Shown here: positions 1 to 5,283 of the stretch, one piece after another
Position numbering within the stretch: position 1 is the first letter of the stretch
Layout: each line of letters opens with the position of its first letter
Assembly (NCBI GenBank): GCA_030146045.1
Contig: JASLDG010000022.1
Location: 1-6,840 of the forward strand
Reading direction: 5' to 3'
Length of the DNA: 6,840 bases
DNA from: Candidatus Saccharimonadales bacterium
GTDB lineage: Bacteria > Patescibacteriota > Saccharimonadia > Saccharimonadales > Saccharimonadaceae
The notes under the pieces: model-generated
What the model was told of the DNA's origin: nothing
The model's database searches: none
What the model saw: the letters and a program-made list of their open reading frames with translations, nothing else
Program-made: the position numbers and the translations under genes

Positions 1-725
1 CAACCGTATGGCCAATTGACATCATGGCCCATCTGTCGCAACTTGCCGGCCAATATCTGAGCTTTATGACCGCAACAACCGGTGCTCTTATGACTCCGTT
101 CGTCAGCCTCGGTGCAGCTATTCTCATCATACTTGGCGTCATTCGTTTGCTTGAAACACGCTATACCGCCCGAAGCTACACCATTACCGCCTGGACAGTA
201 CTCCTGATTCCGGTCATTATTATTAATCCAAAGTTTACGACTGTTACATTTGTGCCCCTCTTACTCCTGCTTGCGTCTGGCATCGACTTCCTTCTTCGAT
301 CATGGTACCGACTCTTCCCGCGCAACCCCTATGCGCGTATTGCTGGGCTGATTCCACTAACTGTACTGGTTTTTGCACTTATTTTCACTGGCGTGACACG
401 CTACGTATACGGATACCATTATGACCCTCAGACAGTCAAAAACTTCAACTTCGACCTGACACTCCTTAACTATAACGTCCGGCAAGGCAAGCCGCTTACC
501 CTTGTAGTGAGTCCTCAGGAGCGCGCCTTTTACCTTGCAGTTGCTTACTATGCGCACGATACCAAAGCACCACTTCATGTTGTCGATACGCCACCATTCC
601 AGGGTGAATATGCAAGCACACGAGCTGCTGCAAAGACACGTGACCGGCTTCCAAGCACGATCATCACAAGTTCTCTGGCAAGCGAATCGGATCGCTTTTA
701 CCTCTACAAAGATACGAAGAAATAA
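1..725 (+). CDS. Polytopic membrane protein, C-terminal part (5' end cut by window edge); possibly glycosyltransferase-like
   Basis: The frame is open to the left edge. The first Met in the window (position 24) has no ribosome binding site before it, and the preceding codons read TVWPIDI, so I treat the gene as 5'-truncated. Counting from that Met, about four hydrophobic segments appear near residues 20-43, 52-70, 71-92 and 107-127. They are followed by a polar C-terminal domain of about 105 residues, with the short motif NPYARIAGLIP just before the last helix. Several helices followed by a soluble C-terminal tail resembles the end of GT39/ArnT-like membrane glycosyltransferases, but no catalytic motif lies in the visible part, so this is only a guess. 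The stop is 42 bp before ybaB on the same strand, so co-transcription is possible. Confidence 0.72.
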   Translation, partial: TVWPIDIMAHLSQLAGQYLSFMTATTGALMTPFVSLGAAILIILGVIRLLETRYTARSYTITAWTVLLIPVIIINPKFTTVTFVPLLLLLASGIDFLLRSWYRLFPRNPYARIAGLIPLTVLVFALIFTGVTRYVYGYHYDPQTVKNFNFDLTLLNYNVRQGKPLTLVVSPQERAFYLAVAYYAHDTKAPLHVVDTPPFQGEYASTRAAAKTRDRLPSTIITSSLASESDRFYLYKDTKK

Positions 726-727
726 GG

Positions 728-754
728 TATACTGAATATATCTTAATGGAAGGG
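728..754 (+). promoter_or_regulatory. Possible -10 box and Shine-Dalgarno for ybaB
   Basis: A TATACT box (728-733) lies just after the upstream stop codon, but it has no TG extension and no clear -35 at 17 bp, so it is a weak promoter call. GGAAGGG at 748-754 is a plausible ribosome binding site, although its 13-base distance to the ATG at 768 is long. ybaB could equally be read through from the upstream membrane gene. Confidence 0.35.
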
Positions 755-767
755 ATATATTTTAAAT

Positions 768-1070
768 ATGGCGTTTGACCAGATGAAAATGTTGAATGAT
801 TTGCGTAAAGCACAAAAAGAACTGAAAAAGCAAAAAGTCGTCGTTGCTGCAGGTGGCGAGGATGATGATCCAGCGGTTGAAGTAACCATCAATGGTGAAT
901 TGAAGGTAGAAAATGTAAAGATTAATCCAGAGTATGTCGATCTTGAAGATATCGAGCAGCTCGAACATTGGATTGAAATCGCCATTCGCGACGGCATGCA
1001 GAAGGCACAAGAGATTGCCGCAGAGAAAATGAAGCCACTCATGGGTGGACTCGGTAACCTCGGTCTCTAA
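768..1070 (+). CDS. ybaB: YbaB/EbfC family nucleoid-associated DNA-binding protein
   Basis: This 100-residue protein has the usual YbaB length and layout. An N-terminal amphipathic, Lys-rich helix (MKMLNDLRKAQKELKKQK) is followed by a strand-turn-strand core (EVTINGELKVENVKINPEYV), a DLEDIEQLEHWI segment and a C-terminal helix (AIRDGMQKAQEIAAEKMKPLMGGL). Family members form dimers that bind DNA with little sequence specificity and are linked to nucleoid organisation and recombinational repair. The gene lies 9 bp upstream of recR, the classic ybaB-recR order; no dnaX is visible upstream, where a membrane protein gene sits instead. The start is supported by an upstream GGAAGGG and by alignment with family N-termini. 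Confidence 0.95.
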   Translation: MAFDQMKMLNDLRKAQKELKKQKVVVAAGGEDDDPAVEVTINGELKVENVKINPEYVDLEDIEQLEHWIEIAIRDGMQKAQEIAAEKMKPLMGGLGNLGL

Positions 1071-1079
1071 CAGTTTCAT

Positions 1080-1694
1080 ATGGCACAGCTTTTGCCCGCA
1101 GCACTTCTCGAAGCAATCGAGGAGCTTGGCCATCTGCCAGGAGTAGGTGAGCGTACCGCAGAGCGTTACGCCTCCTTTTTGCTGCGTGCACGACCTGCCA
1201 CTGTTGAAAAATTAACCGCTTCGCTCGAACGATTACAAAGCGGCGTCAAATCGTGCCCCATTACTTTTGCGCTCATCGACGCGAGTGAAGACATATCACC
1301 ACTCTACAGTAACCCATCGCGCGACCGCGCGACTATTGCTGTGGTCGAAGAGCCACTCGATATCATCGCGCTTGAGCGTACCGGACAATACCACGGCACC
1401 TACCATGTACTTGGCGGCGCTATTTCACCAATCGACGGCATAGGTCCTGAGCAACTCCATATCCCTGAACTTATGAAACGCATTACCGATGATGCAGTGA
1501 CAGAACTTATTATTGCTACTAATGCGAGCGTTGAAGGAGAATCAACCGCGCTCTTTTTGCAGCGCCACCTCCAAGAGGCTGGTATCGATATTAAAATGAC
1601 TCGCTTAGCCCGCGGCATTCCTGTTGGTGTTGACCTTGAGTACGCCGATCAGATTACACTGGGGCATGCGCTCGAAGGACGACGAGTACTCTAA
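1080..1694 (+). CDS. recR: Recombination mediator protein RecR, zinc-finger cysteines mostly lost
   Basis: RecR acts with RecO (and RecF) to load RecA on SSB-coated gaps. The 204-residue protein is full length. It has a helix-hairpin-helix LPGVGERTAERYA (about residues 19-31), then the zinc-finger region, then a Toprim domain with AVVEEP, ALERTGQY and ISPIDGIGPEQ, and the C-terminal GIPVGVDLEYADQITLGHALEGR block. In the zinc-finger region only C59 remains of the expected CxxC...CxxC set; the other three positions are T62, S73 and Y76. The flanking SNPSRD and VVEEP align well, so a frameshift is unlikely. No clear Shine-Dalgarno precedes the ATG; the 9-bp gap to the ybaB stop suggests translational coupling. 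The gene ends just before a hairpin that works as a terminator for the opposite strand. Confidence 0.97.
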   Translation: MAQLLPAALLEAIEELGHLPGVGERTAERYASFLLRARPATVEKLTASLERLQSGVKSCPITFALIDASEDISPLYSNPSRDRATIAVVEEPLDIIALERTGQYHGTYHVLGGAISPIDGIGPEQLHIPELMKRITDDAVTELIIATNASVEGESTALFLQRHLQEAGIDIKMTRLARGIPVGVDLEYADQITLGHALEGRRVL

Positions 1695-1718
1695 AATTAA
1701 AAGACCTCCGAAGAGGTC
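1692..1718 (-). terminator. Intrinsic terminator with UUCG tetraloop, minus strand
   Basis: Read on the minus strand, GACCTC-TTCG-GAGGTC (1718 to 1703) forms a perfect 6-bp stem closed by the very stable C(UUCG)G loop. It is followed directly by TTTTAATTTTA, a proper U-tract. On the plus strand the same stem is followed by ACAGG, so it should end transcription arriving from the minus-strand gene at 1842-2210 rather than from recR, whose last codon lies inside the tract. Confidence 0.8.
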
Positions 1719-1734
1719 ACAGGTACGCGAGCTG

Positions 1735-1773
1735 GAGCCAAGGCTCAAACAAACTCACATTCTTTAGGAGAAT
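1735..1773 (-). other. Two small hairpins in the 3' region of the minus-strand gene
   Basis: Two perfect short inverted repeats lie between the long hairpin at 1778-1822 and the terminator at 1692-1718. One is GAGCC-AA-GGCTC at 1735-1746. The other is ATTCT-TTAGG-AGAAT at 1759-1773. Each is weak alone, but together they make a continuous run of stem-loops over about 150 bases, which suggests a structured 3' UTR or processed RNA. The TTTAGGAG inside the second hairpin also resembles a plus-strand ribosome binding site, but no convincing gene follows. Confidence 0.4.
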
Positions 1774-1777
1774 ATTG

Positions 1778-1822
1778 ACGAGTGCGCCAGACGTGCCATT
1801 TCGACACGCCTGGCACACTCGT
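1778..1822 (-). other. Long hairpin, 16 Watson-Crick plus 2 wobble pairs only on the minus strand
   Basis: Arms ACGAGTG/CACTCGT, GCCAG/CTGGC and CGTG/CACG nest around a 9-base loop. The two positions between these blocks are C-A and A-C mismatches on the plus strand but U-G and G-U wobble pairs on the minus strand, giving an uninterrupted 18-bp stem in minus-strand RNA. It begins 19 bases past the stop of the minus-strand membrane gene. The following bases (CAATATTCTCC) are not a strong U-tract, so it looks more like a 3'-end stabiliser or structured RNA than a simple terminator. Confidence 0.6.
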
Positions 1823-1841
1823 ATGACACCCAAGGTCGAGG

Positions 1842-2210
1842 CTACGCCTCCGGGTCGTCCCTCAGACCACCCTCCGAAAAGGGCAGATTCGCCCTCCGAA
1901 GCAGCCGAGCCTCCTCGCGCCGCAGGCCGTTCAGACGAATCAGCTGAGCACTGGCGAACAATGCTGCCATGCCACTCGCGAAGAGCATCATGTCAGCGGC
2001 GTATGCAGCATACAGCCAAGCAGCCCCGAGCGCACAGAGCATGAAGTAGCTGAGAATCTTCCAGGCCGAGATCCGACGCGTGGCCAGATCGAAACGCTGC
2101 CTCATGTACTCCCGGTCGCGCCTGATGCGCTCCAGCCCCATGTCAATCCGCTCGAACCGGACCTCCGTGTTGTCGTAGGTGTTTTCGGCCGAATCTTGCG
2201 TCACGTCCAC
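1842..2210 (-). CDS. Small coiled-coil plus two-helix membrane protein, function unknown
   Basis: I do not recognise a family. From the GTG at 2210 the product is 122 residues. An N-terminal charged, heptad-like helix (TEVRFERIDMGLERIRRDREYMRQR) leads into a hydrophobic hairpin (ILSYFMLCALGAAWLYAAYAA, then MMLFASGMAALFASAQLI) and an Arg/Glu-rich tail (RREEARLLRRANL). This suggests an inner-membrane protein with both ends on the same side. The GTG is preferred because GAAGGG lies 9 bases upstream and because strongly GC3-rich codons begin there. An in-frame ATG at 2252 would add MTTLCSQVLEGIYL (136 residues), coded with AT-rich codons; it could be used if the mRNA were leaderless. Codon use is more GC3-rich than in the neighbours, which hints at a different origin. 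The gene converges on recR and diverges from the DHH gene. Confidence 0.7.
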   Translation of the reverse strand: MDVTQDSAENTYDNTEVRFERIDMGLERIRRDREYMRQRFDLATRRISAWKILSYFMLCALGAAWLYAAYAADMMLFASGMAALFASAQLIRLNGLRREEARLLRRANLPFSEGGLRDDPEA

Positions 2211-2232
2211 GAGATATATCCCTTCAAGAACC

Positions 2233-2251
2233 TGACTACACAGCGTAGTCA
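2233..2251 (-). promoter_or_regulatory. Perfect 7-bp inverted repeat at the start of the minus-strand gene
   Basis: TGACTAC-ACAGC-GTAGTCA is a perfect inverted repeat with a 5-base spacer. It touches a TATAAT hexamer (2251-2256, minus) and covers the predicted transcription start. It could be an operator or a hairpin at the very 5' end of the mRNA. It also overlaps the alternative ATG at 2252. Confidence 0.5.
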
Positions 2252-2289
2252 TTATATTTTACTTTAATACATTTATATATAAAAGTCAA
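2251..2289 (-). promoter_or_regulatory. Candidate promoter(s) for the minus-strand membrane protein gene
   Basis: TTGACT (2289-2284) and TAAAGT (2266-2261) are separated by exactly 17 bp and would start transcription near 2254. A second hexamer, TATAAT (2256-2251), has no -35 or TG extension and would start transcription near 2244. The first choice would allow a leaderless start at the ATG 2252; the second requires the GTG at 2210. The whole stretch is AT-rich, which weakens single-hexamer calls. Confidence 0.4.
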
Positions 2290-2309
2290 TATACAGGTCA
2301 TCTGGCATC

Positions 2310-2318
2310 TGTTATACT
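2310..2318 (+). promoter_or_regulatory. Extended -10 promoter of the DHH phosphoesterase gene (leaderless)
   Basis: TGTTATACT matches the extended -10 consensus (TGn then TATACT). The -10 ends 7 bases before the ATG at 2326, so transcription should begin at or next to the start codon. No Shine-Dalgarno is present. The same ATCTGTTAYACTA block recurs before cysS. A tandem CATCTGG/CATCTGT pair (2299-2312) overlaps the element. Confidence 0.7.
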
Positions 2319-2325
2319 AATATAA

Positions 2326-3300
2326 ATGCAAGAAGCCACCCGACTTATCACCGAAGCCCAAAAGATAATTATCATCCAAGCCGAGAACCCCGACGGCGAT
2401 AGTATCGGCAGCAGCCTAGCGCTTGAAGAGATTTTGAGCGATTTAGGTAAAACCGTCAGCTTGCATTGCCCGGTTGAAATCCCGAAGTATTTGCGTTACA
2501 TCAACGGATGGGACCGCATTAGTACCGATTTTAACATCAAGGCCGATCTGGCGATTATCGTCGATACCGCGGCCGACGTACTACTCTCAAAAACACTACA
2601 AACTCCTGGAGTGCGAGCGTTCCTCGAAACCCACCCTGTGCTCGTCATCGACCACCACACTACCGAATCAAACCTGTCATTTCCACATACCATACTTTCA
2701 GAAGATGCTGTCGCCAGCGGGGAAGTCATTTATCATTTGGCCGCCACCAATAACTGGGCAATTAACTCTCAGGCCGCCGAAGATTTGCTCATTACTGTCA
2801 TGAGCGACAGTTTGGGCTTGACCACACAAAACGTCACGCCCGAAAGTTTCTTTGTAGCTGGTAAGCTGACCGAACTGGGAGCTAGCAATGCCGCTATCGA
2901 AGAGCGTCGCCGTGAATTTATGAAAAAATCGCCCGAAATCCTGAAATACAAAGGTGAACTTATCGAGCGAATCGAGTATTTCCTTGATGGCAAGCTCGCA
3001 CTCGTTCATATACCATGGGAAGACATTCAAGCCTATAGCGACCAATATAACCCAAGCGTGCTTGTCCTTGATGAAATGCGCCTGGTAGAGGGTGTTGAAC
3101 TAGGTGTGGCGGTGAAGACCTATCCAGATGGCAAGGTAACAGGTAAGCTGCGTGGCAACGCACCAATTGCCGAAACCGTTGCAGGCTATTTTGGCGGCGG
3201 CGGCCACAAATATGCGGCCGGATTTCGTGCCTACGATGAGTACGACACGATTGTCCGCGAGTTAATCGACGCGACTGATAAAGCACTCAAGAACTCTTAA
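2326..3300 (+). CDS. DHH/DHHA1 phosphoesterase (nanoRNase / pAp phosphatase-like)
   Basis: This 324-residue protein has the NrnA-type layout. An N-terminal DHH domain carries PDGDSIGSS (residues 22-30), VDTA (D80) and VIDHH (D109-H110-H111). A C-terminal DHHA1 domain carries LRGNAPIAETVAG and GGGGHKYAAG (H294). Family members use two divalent metal ions to degrade very short RNA oligonucleotides or dephosphorylate pAp; some CPR homologues may act on other phosphoesters. The histidine usually three residues before the motif I PD (as in HVNPDGDA) is A19 here, so one metal ligand appears replaced; the other motif residues are intact. The ATG at 2326 is chosen because an extended -10 ends 7 bases before it, implying a leaderless mRNA. 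The gene stands alone between two minus-strand transcription units. The precise substrate is not predictable from sequence. Confidence 0.92.
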   Translation: MQEATRLITEAQKIIIIQAENPDGDSIGSSLALEEILSDLGKTVSLHCPVEIPKYLRYINGWDRISTDFNIKADLAIIVDTAADVLLSKTLQTPGVRAFLETHPVLVIDHHTTESNLSFPHTILSEDAVASGEVIYHLAATNNWAINSQAAEDLLITVMSDSLGLTTQNVTPESFFVAGKLTELGASNAAIEERRREFMKKSPEILKYKGELIERIEYFLDGKLALVHIPWEDIQAYSDQYNPSVLVLDEMRLVEGVELGVAVKTYPDGKVTGKLRGNAPIAETVAGYFGGGGHKYAAGFRAYDEYDTIVRELIDATDKALKNS

Positions 3301-3316
3301 GGGTGTAGGTAGCGCC

Positions 3317-3365
3317 AAAAAGAATAAGTCCCTGGCTGATGCGAAAAACGCACCAACCAGGGACT
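3317..3365 (-). terminator. Strong intrinsic terminator of the minus-strand RNA
   Basis: Arms AGTCCCTGG/CCAGGGACT (9 bp) and TGCG/CGCA (4 bp) flank a UUUUU loop. The 4-base segments between them mismatch at two positions on the plus strand, but on the minus strand they read UUGG/UCAG and pair fully through two wobbles, giving a 17-bp continuous stem. The minus strand continues with TATTCTTTTT, a U-rich tail. On the plus strand the stem is followed by CTTCAAACC, so termination of the DHH transcript from that side would be weak. Confidence 0.85.
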
Positions 3366-3552
3366 CTTCAAACCTCATTGGACCATAAGGTCAACAATCA
3401 GGCCTGGTACCTACCGCGGGGTAGGAGAGGGAGGCGCTTCAGAATGCACTCAACTCTTGTGTGTCAGCAAGAGGAGCTTCGAGCCCTTGTCTCATCGTAC
3501 CGCGACGCACGAGAGCGCACTCAACCTCAGGTCTTATATACAAAAGGTCTAC
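3317..3552 (-). ncRNA. Candidate structured non-coding RNA, about 235 nt, unrecognised family
   Basis: A TTGACA-17 bp-TGCTAGTAT promoter (minus) predicts a start near 3552, and a U-tailed hairpin ends at about 3317. Between them no convincing ORF exists on either strand, but stem-loops are dense. On the minus strand they are: CUCUCGUGC/GUACGAUGAG (3515-3491, one bulge, one G-U); CUCUUG/CAAGAG (3473-3454, extendable with GCUC/GAGU across a UU bulge); CCUACC-CCGC-GGUAGG (3425-3410); and CCUGAUUG-UU-GACC/GGUCCAAUGAGG (3403-3373). Possible long-range closures are GAGUGCGC with GCGCCUC, and AGACCU with AGGUUU. Several pairs are G-U on the minus strand but C-A mismatches on the plus strand, which fixes the strand. 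I see none of the hallmark motifs of SRP RNA, tmRNA or RNase P RNA. Existence is supported by sequence; function is unknown. Confidence 0.62.
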
Positions 3553-3558
3553 ACTTTT

Positions 3559-3587
3559 ATACTAGCATACTTATTATGTTTTGTCAA
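3559..3587 (-). promoter_or_regulatory. Promoter of the minus-strand structured RNA
   Basis: On the minus strand, TTGACA (3587-3582, perfect consensus) is followed after exactly 17 bp by TAGTAT (3564-3559), which has a TGC extension directly before it. This is the best -35 in the window. Predicted start is near 3552. It lies within the upstream region of the divergent cysS promoter. Confidence 0.7.
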
Positions 3588-3589
3588 TC

Positions 3590-3598
3590 TGTTACACT
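3590..3598 (+). promoter_or_regulatory. Extended -10 promoter of cysS (leaderless)
   Basis: TGTTACACT is a TGn-extended -10, ending 6 bases before the ATG at 3605. The block ATCTGTTACACTA matches 12 of 13 bases of the one before the DHH gene. No Shine-Dalgarno is present. Initiation from an upstream in-frame TTG at 3581 is unlikely because that codon would lie upstream of the transcription start. Confidence 0.7.
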
Positions 3599-3604
3599 AG
3601 TACT

Positions 3605-5029
3605 ATGACCGTTTCACTCTATAATTCACTCACCAAAACGACCGAACCCCTGACGCCGCTCGACGGCACTACAGTACGAATCTATAGCTGTGGACCAACT
3701 GTCTACGACCGAGTGCATATCGGCAATTTAAGCGCTTTTATCATGGCCGATGTATTGCGCCGCACGGTTGCCGCACACGGGCACAAAACCATCCATGTGA
3801 TGAACTTTACTGATGTTGATGACAAAACGATTCGCCGTTCCAGAGAAACTTACCCTGATATGGAACCGCTCGAACGACTCCGTAAACTGACAAGTGAATA
3901 TGGCGACCTTTTCTTGCAAGATATGAGCAAAATCGGTAATGATATCGAAGCAGTCACCTTCCTCAAAGCGGCCGATGATGCCACGATCCAGGGTATGCGC
4001 GAGCTCGTAACACAGCTCCATACTGACGGATTCGCATATATTGCCGACGACGGTGTTTATTTCAGTATCGAAAACTACAAAAAATCTGGCAGAAAGTATG
4101 GTCAATTGGTCGATATTACCGAATCAAACACCAGTAGTGAGCGTATTCAAAATGATGAATACGACAAAGAGTCAGCACATGATTTTGCCCTCTGGAAAAC
4201 ACAAAAACCAGGCGAACCTGCATGGGAATTTACACTTGATGGCCATAATCTCACCGGACGTCCCGGTTGGCACCTAGAATGTTCAGTTATGAGCAGTTTA
4301 GGCCTCGGCGTGCCATTCGATATCCATACGGGCGGTATCGATCTACAGTTTCCGCACCACGAAAATGAAATTGCTCAAAGTACCGCCGGTAAAGAATCAT
4401 CCGTCTACTCAAGCTTATTCGTCCATAACGAACACATCTTGGTTGATGGCAAAAAAATGGCCAAAAGTGCTGGTAACTTCTACACATTAACTGACCTTGC
4501 CGAAAAAGGTGTTGACCCAATGGCATTCCGGCTGCTTGTATTACAGTCGCATTACCGCAAACCATCCCACTTTAGCCTTGACAATGCCGAGGCAGCCCAT
4601 AACCGACTCAAGCACTGGTATGCAGTCGCGGGACTGCGCCATCAGACATACGATACCATCGAAGAGCAAGAAATGGATCCGTCGCCAGCGGCAATTGGCG
4701 CTATTCGCGAAGCGCTTGGCGATGACCTAAATACGTCTGAGGCACTTCGCATTATCGATGAGACATTCAGCTATGTTGAGTCGCATGGCATTAATAAGAT
4801 CAACCATCATACACTTACCGAACTTCTCGAAGCAATTGATGAAATGCTCGGACTTAATCTCATTGCCGCAACACCCGACATCACTAATGAACAAAAACAG
4901 TTAATCATGGCACGTCAACGCGCCCGCGATGAGAAAGACTGGGCAGCATCAGACACCTACCGCGATGAGCTAGGGGAGCAGGGGATTACCGTACGCGACA
5001 CACCAGACGGTGCTATCTGGGAACGGTAG
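3605..5029 (+). CDS. cysS: Cysteinyl-tRNA synthetase
   Basis: This class I synthetase charges tRNA-Cys with cysteine in the cytoplasm. The 474-residue product is full length. The catalytic core has YSCGPTVYDRVHIGN (C29; HIGH-type motif HIGN at 38-41), WHLECS (C226), GGIDLQFPHHENEIAQS (H251, E255) and KMAKSAGN (284-291). The four zinc ligands C29, C226, H251 and E255 keep the spacing seen in E. coli CysS (C28, C209, H234, E238). The KMSKS loop has Ala for its first Ser, a mild deviation. The C-terminal ARQRARDEKDWAASDTYRDEL...GITVRDTPDGAIWER block is the usual CysS tail. I place the start at ATG 3605, giving the normal N-terminus MTVSLYNSLT, rather than the in-frame TTG 24 bp upstream. The divergent RNA at 3317-3552 is not a leader of this gene. 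Confidence 0.97.
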   Translation: MTVSLYNSLTKTTEPLTPLDGTTVRIYSCGPTVYDRVHIGNLSAFIMADVLRRTVAAHGHKTIHVMNFTDVDDKTIRRSRETYPDMEPLERLRKLTSEYGDLFLQDMSKIGNDIEAVTFLKAADDATIQGMRELVTQLHTDGFAYIADDGVYFSIENYKKSGRKYGQLVDITESNTSSERIQNDEYDKESAHDFALWKTQKPGEPAWEFTLDGHNLTGRPGWHLECSVMSSLGLGVPFDIHTGGIDLQFPHHENEIAQSTAGKESSVYSSLFVHNEHILVDGKKMAKSAGNFYTLTDLAEKGVDPMAFRLLVLQSHYRKPSHFSLDNAEAAHNRLKHWYAVAGLRHQTYDTIEEQEMDPSPAAIGAIREALGDDLNTSEALRIIDETFSYVESHGINKINHHTLTELLEAIDEMLGLNLIAATPDITNEQKQLIMARQRARDEKDWAASDTYRDELGEQGITVRDTPDGAIWER

Positions 5030-5033
5030 GATA

Positions 5034-5062
5034 TTGCATTATTATTAGTTTTGTGCTATAAT
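5034..5062 (+). promoter_or_regulatory. Strong extended -10 promoter of the two-small-gene operon
   Basis: TGCTATAAT (5054-5062) is a perfect TGn-extended consensus -10. A TTGCAT hexamer (5034-5039) sits 17 bp upstream as a partial -35. The predicted start near 5069 leaves a leader of about 28 bases carrying AAGGAG at 5087-5092. It starts only 5 bases after the cysS stop codon, so the small genes are likely expressed independently of cysS. Confidence 0.8.
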
Positions 5063-5097
5063 ATATAAGTTCGTACCTACCCATTCAAGGAGAAGCT

Positions 5098-5283
5098 ATG
5101 TCCCGACATAGAGGCAAAGGCGCAGCGCGCGGGCGAGCGCCAGGAATGGGCGATACCGCTATCGCCAACCTGGAGGAACAGCTACATGGTGATTGGAAAC
5201 ACAAGCATCTAGCTACACCCGCAAGCGAATCAGCATCGTCGTACAGCCATCCGCAAGCAGAACCGACAGAAGGAGACGCATGA
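5098..5283 (+). CDS. Small protein of unknown function (61 aa), first gene of a two-gene operon
   Basis: I do not recognise a family. The start is well supported: AAGGAG lies 5 bases before the ATG and a consensus extended -10 promoter lies upstream. The N-terminus is a basic Gly/Arg-rich stretch (MSRHRGKGAARGRAPGMG), the middle has a short helical LEEQLHGDWKHKH segment, and the tail is Ser/Pro/Glu-rich and likely disordered (PASESASSYSHPQAEPTEGDA). There is no signal peptide or membrane helix. Its stop codon overlaps the next start as ATGA, indicating translational coupling. A nucleic-acid-binding role would fit the basic N-terminus but is speculation. Confidence 0.68.
   Translation: MSRHRGKGAARGRAPGMGDTAIANLEEQLHGDWKHKHLATPASESASSYSHPQAEPTEGDA

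Noticed and set aside
1775..2044. Plus-strand open frame with TTG start after TTTAGGAG
   Set aside because: It lies mostly antisense to the better supported minus-strand membrane protein, and its Pro/Arg/Ala-rich translation is typical of a shadow of GC3-rich coding DNA. The first part crosses the long hairpin.
3401..3425. T-box-like string (GGTACC followed by ACCGCGG) upstream of cysS
   Set aside because: A T-box leader would end in a terminator next to cysS. Here the promoter of cysS is immediately at its start codon, the terminator lies at the far end and faces the other strand, and the motif is interrupted by a separate CCTACC/GGTAGG hairpin.
3581..3604. In-frame TTG as an upstream start for cysS
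   Set aside because: It would lie upstream of the predicted transcription start and add eight residues not found at the N-terminus of CysS proteins.
3339..3608. Plus-strand open frame of 89 codons covering most of the DHH-cysS gap
   Set aside because: It has no ribosome binding site, runs into cysS, starts inside the terminator stem of the minus-strand RNA and has low-complexity Arg/Gln composition unlike the neighbouring proteins.
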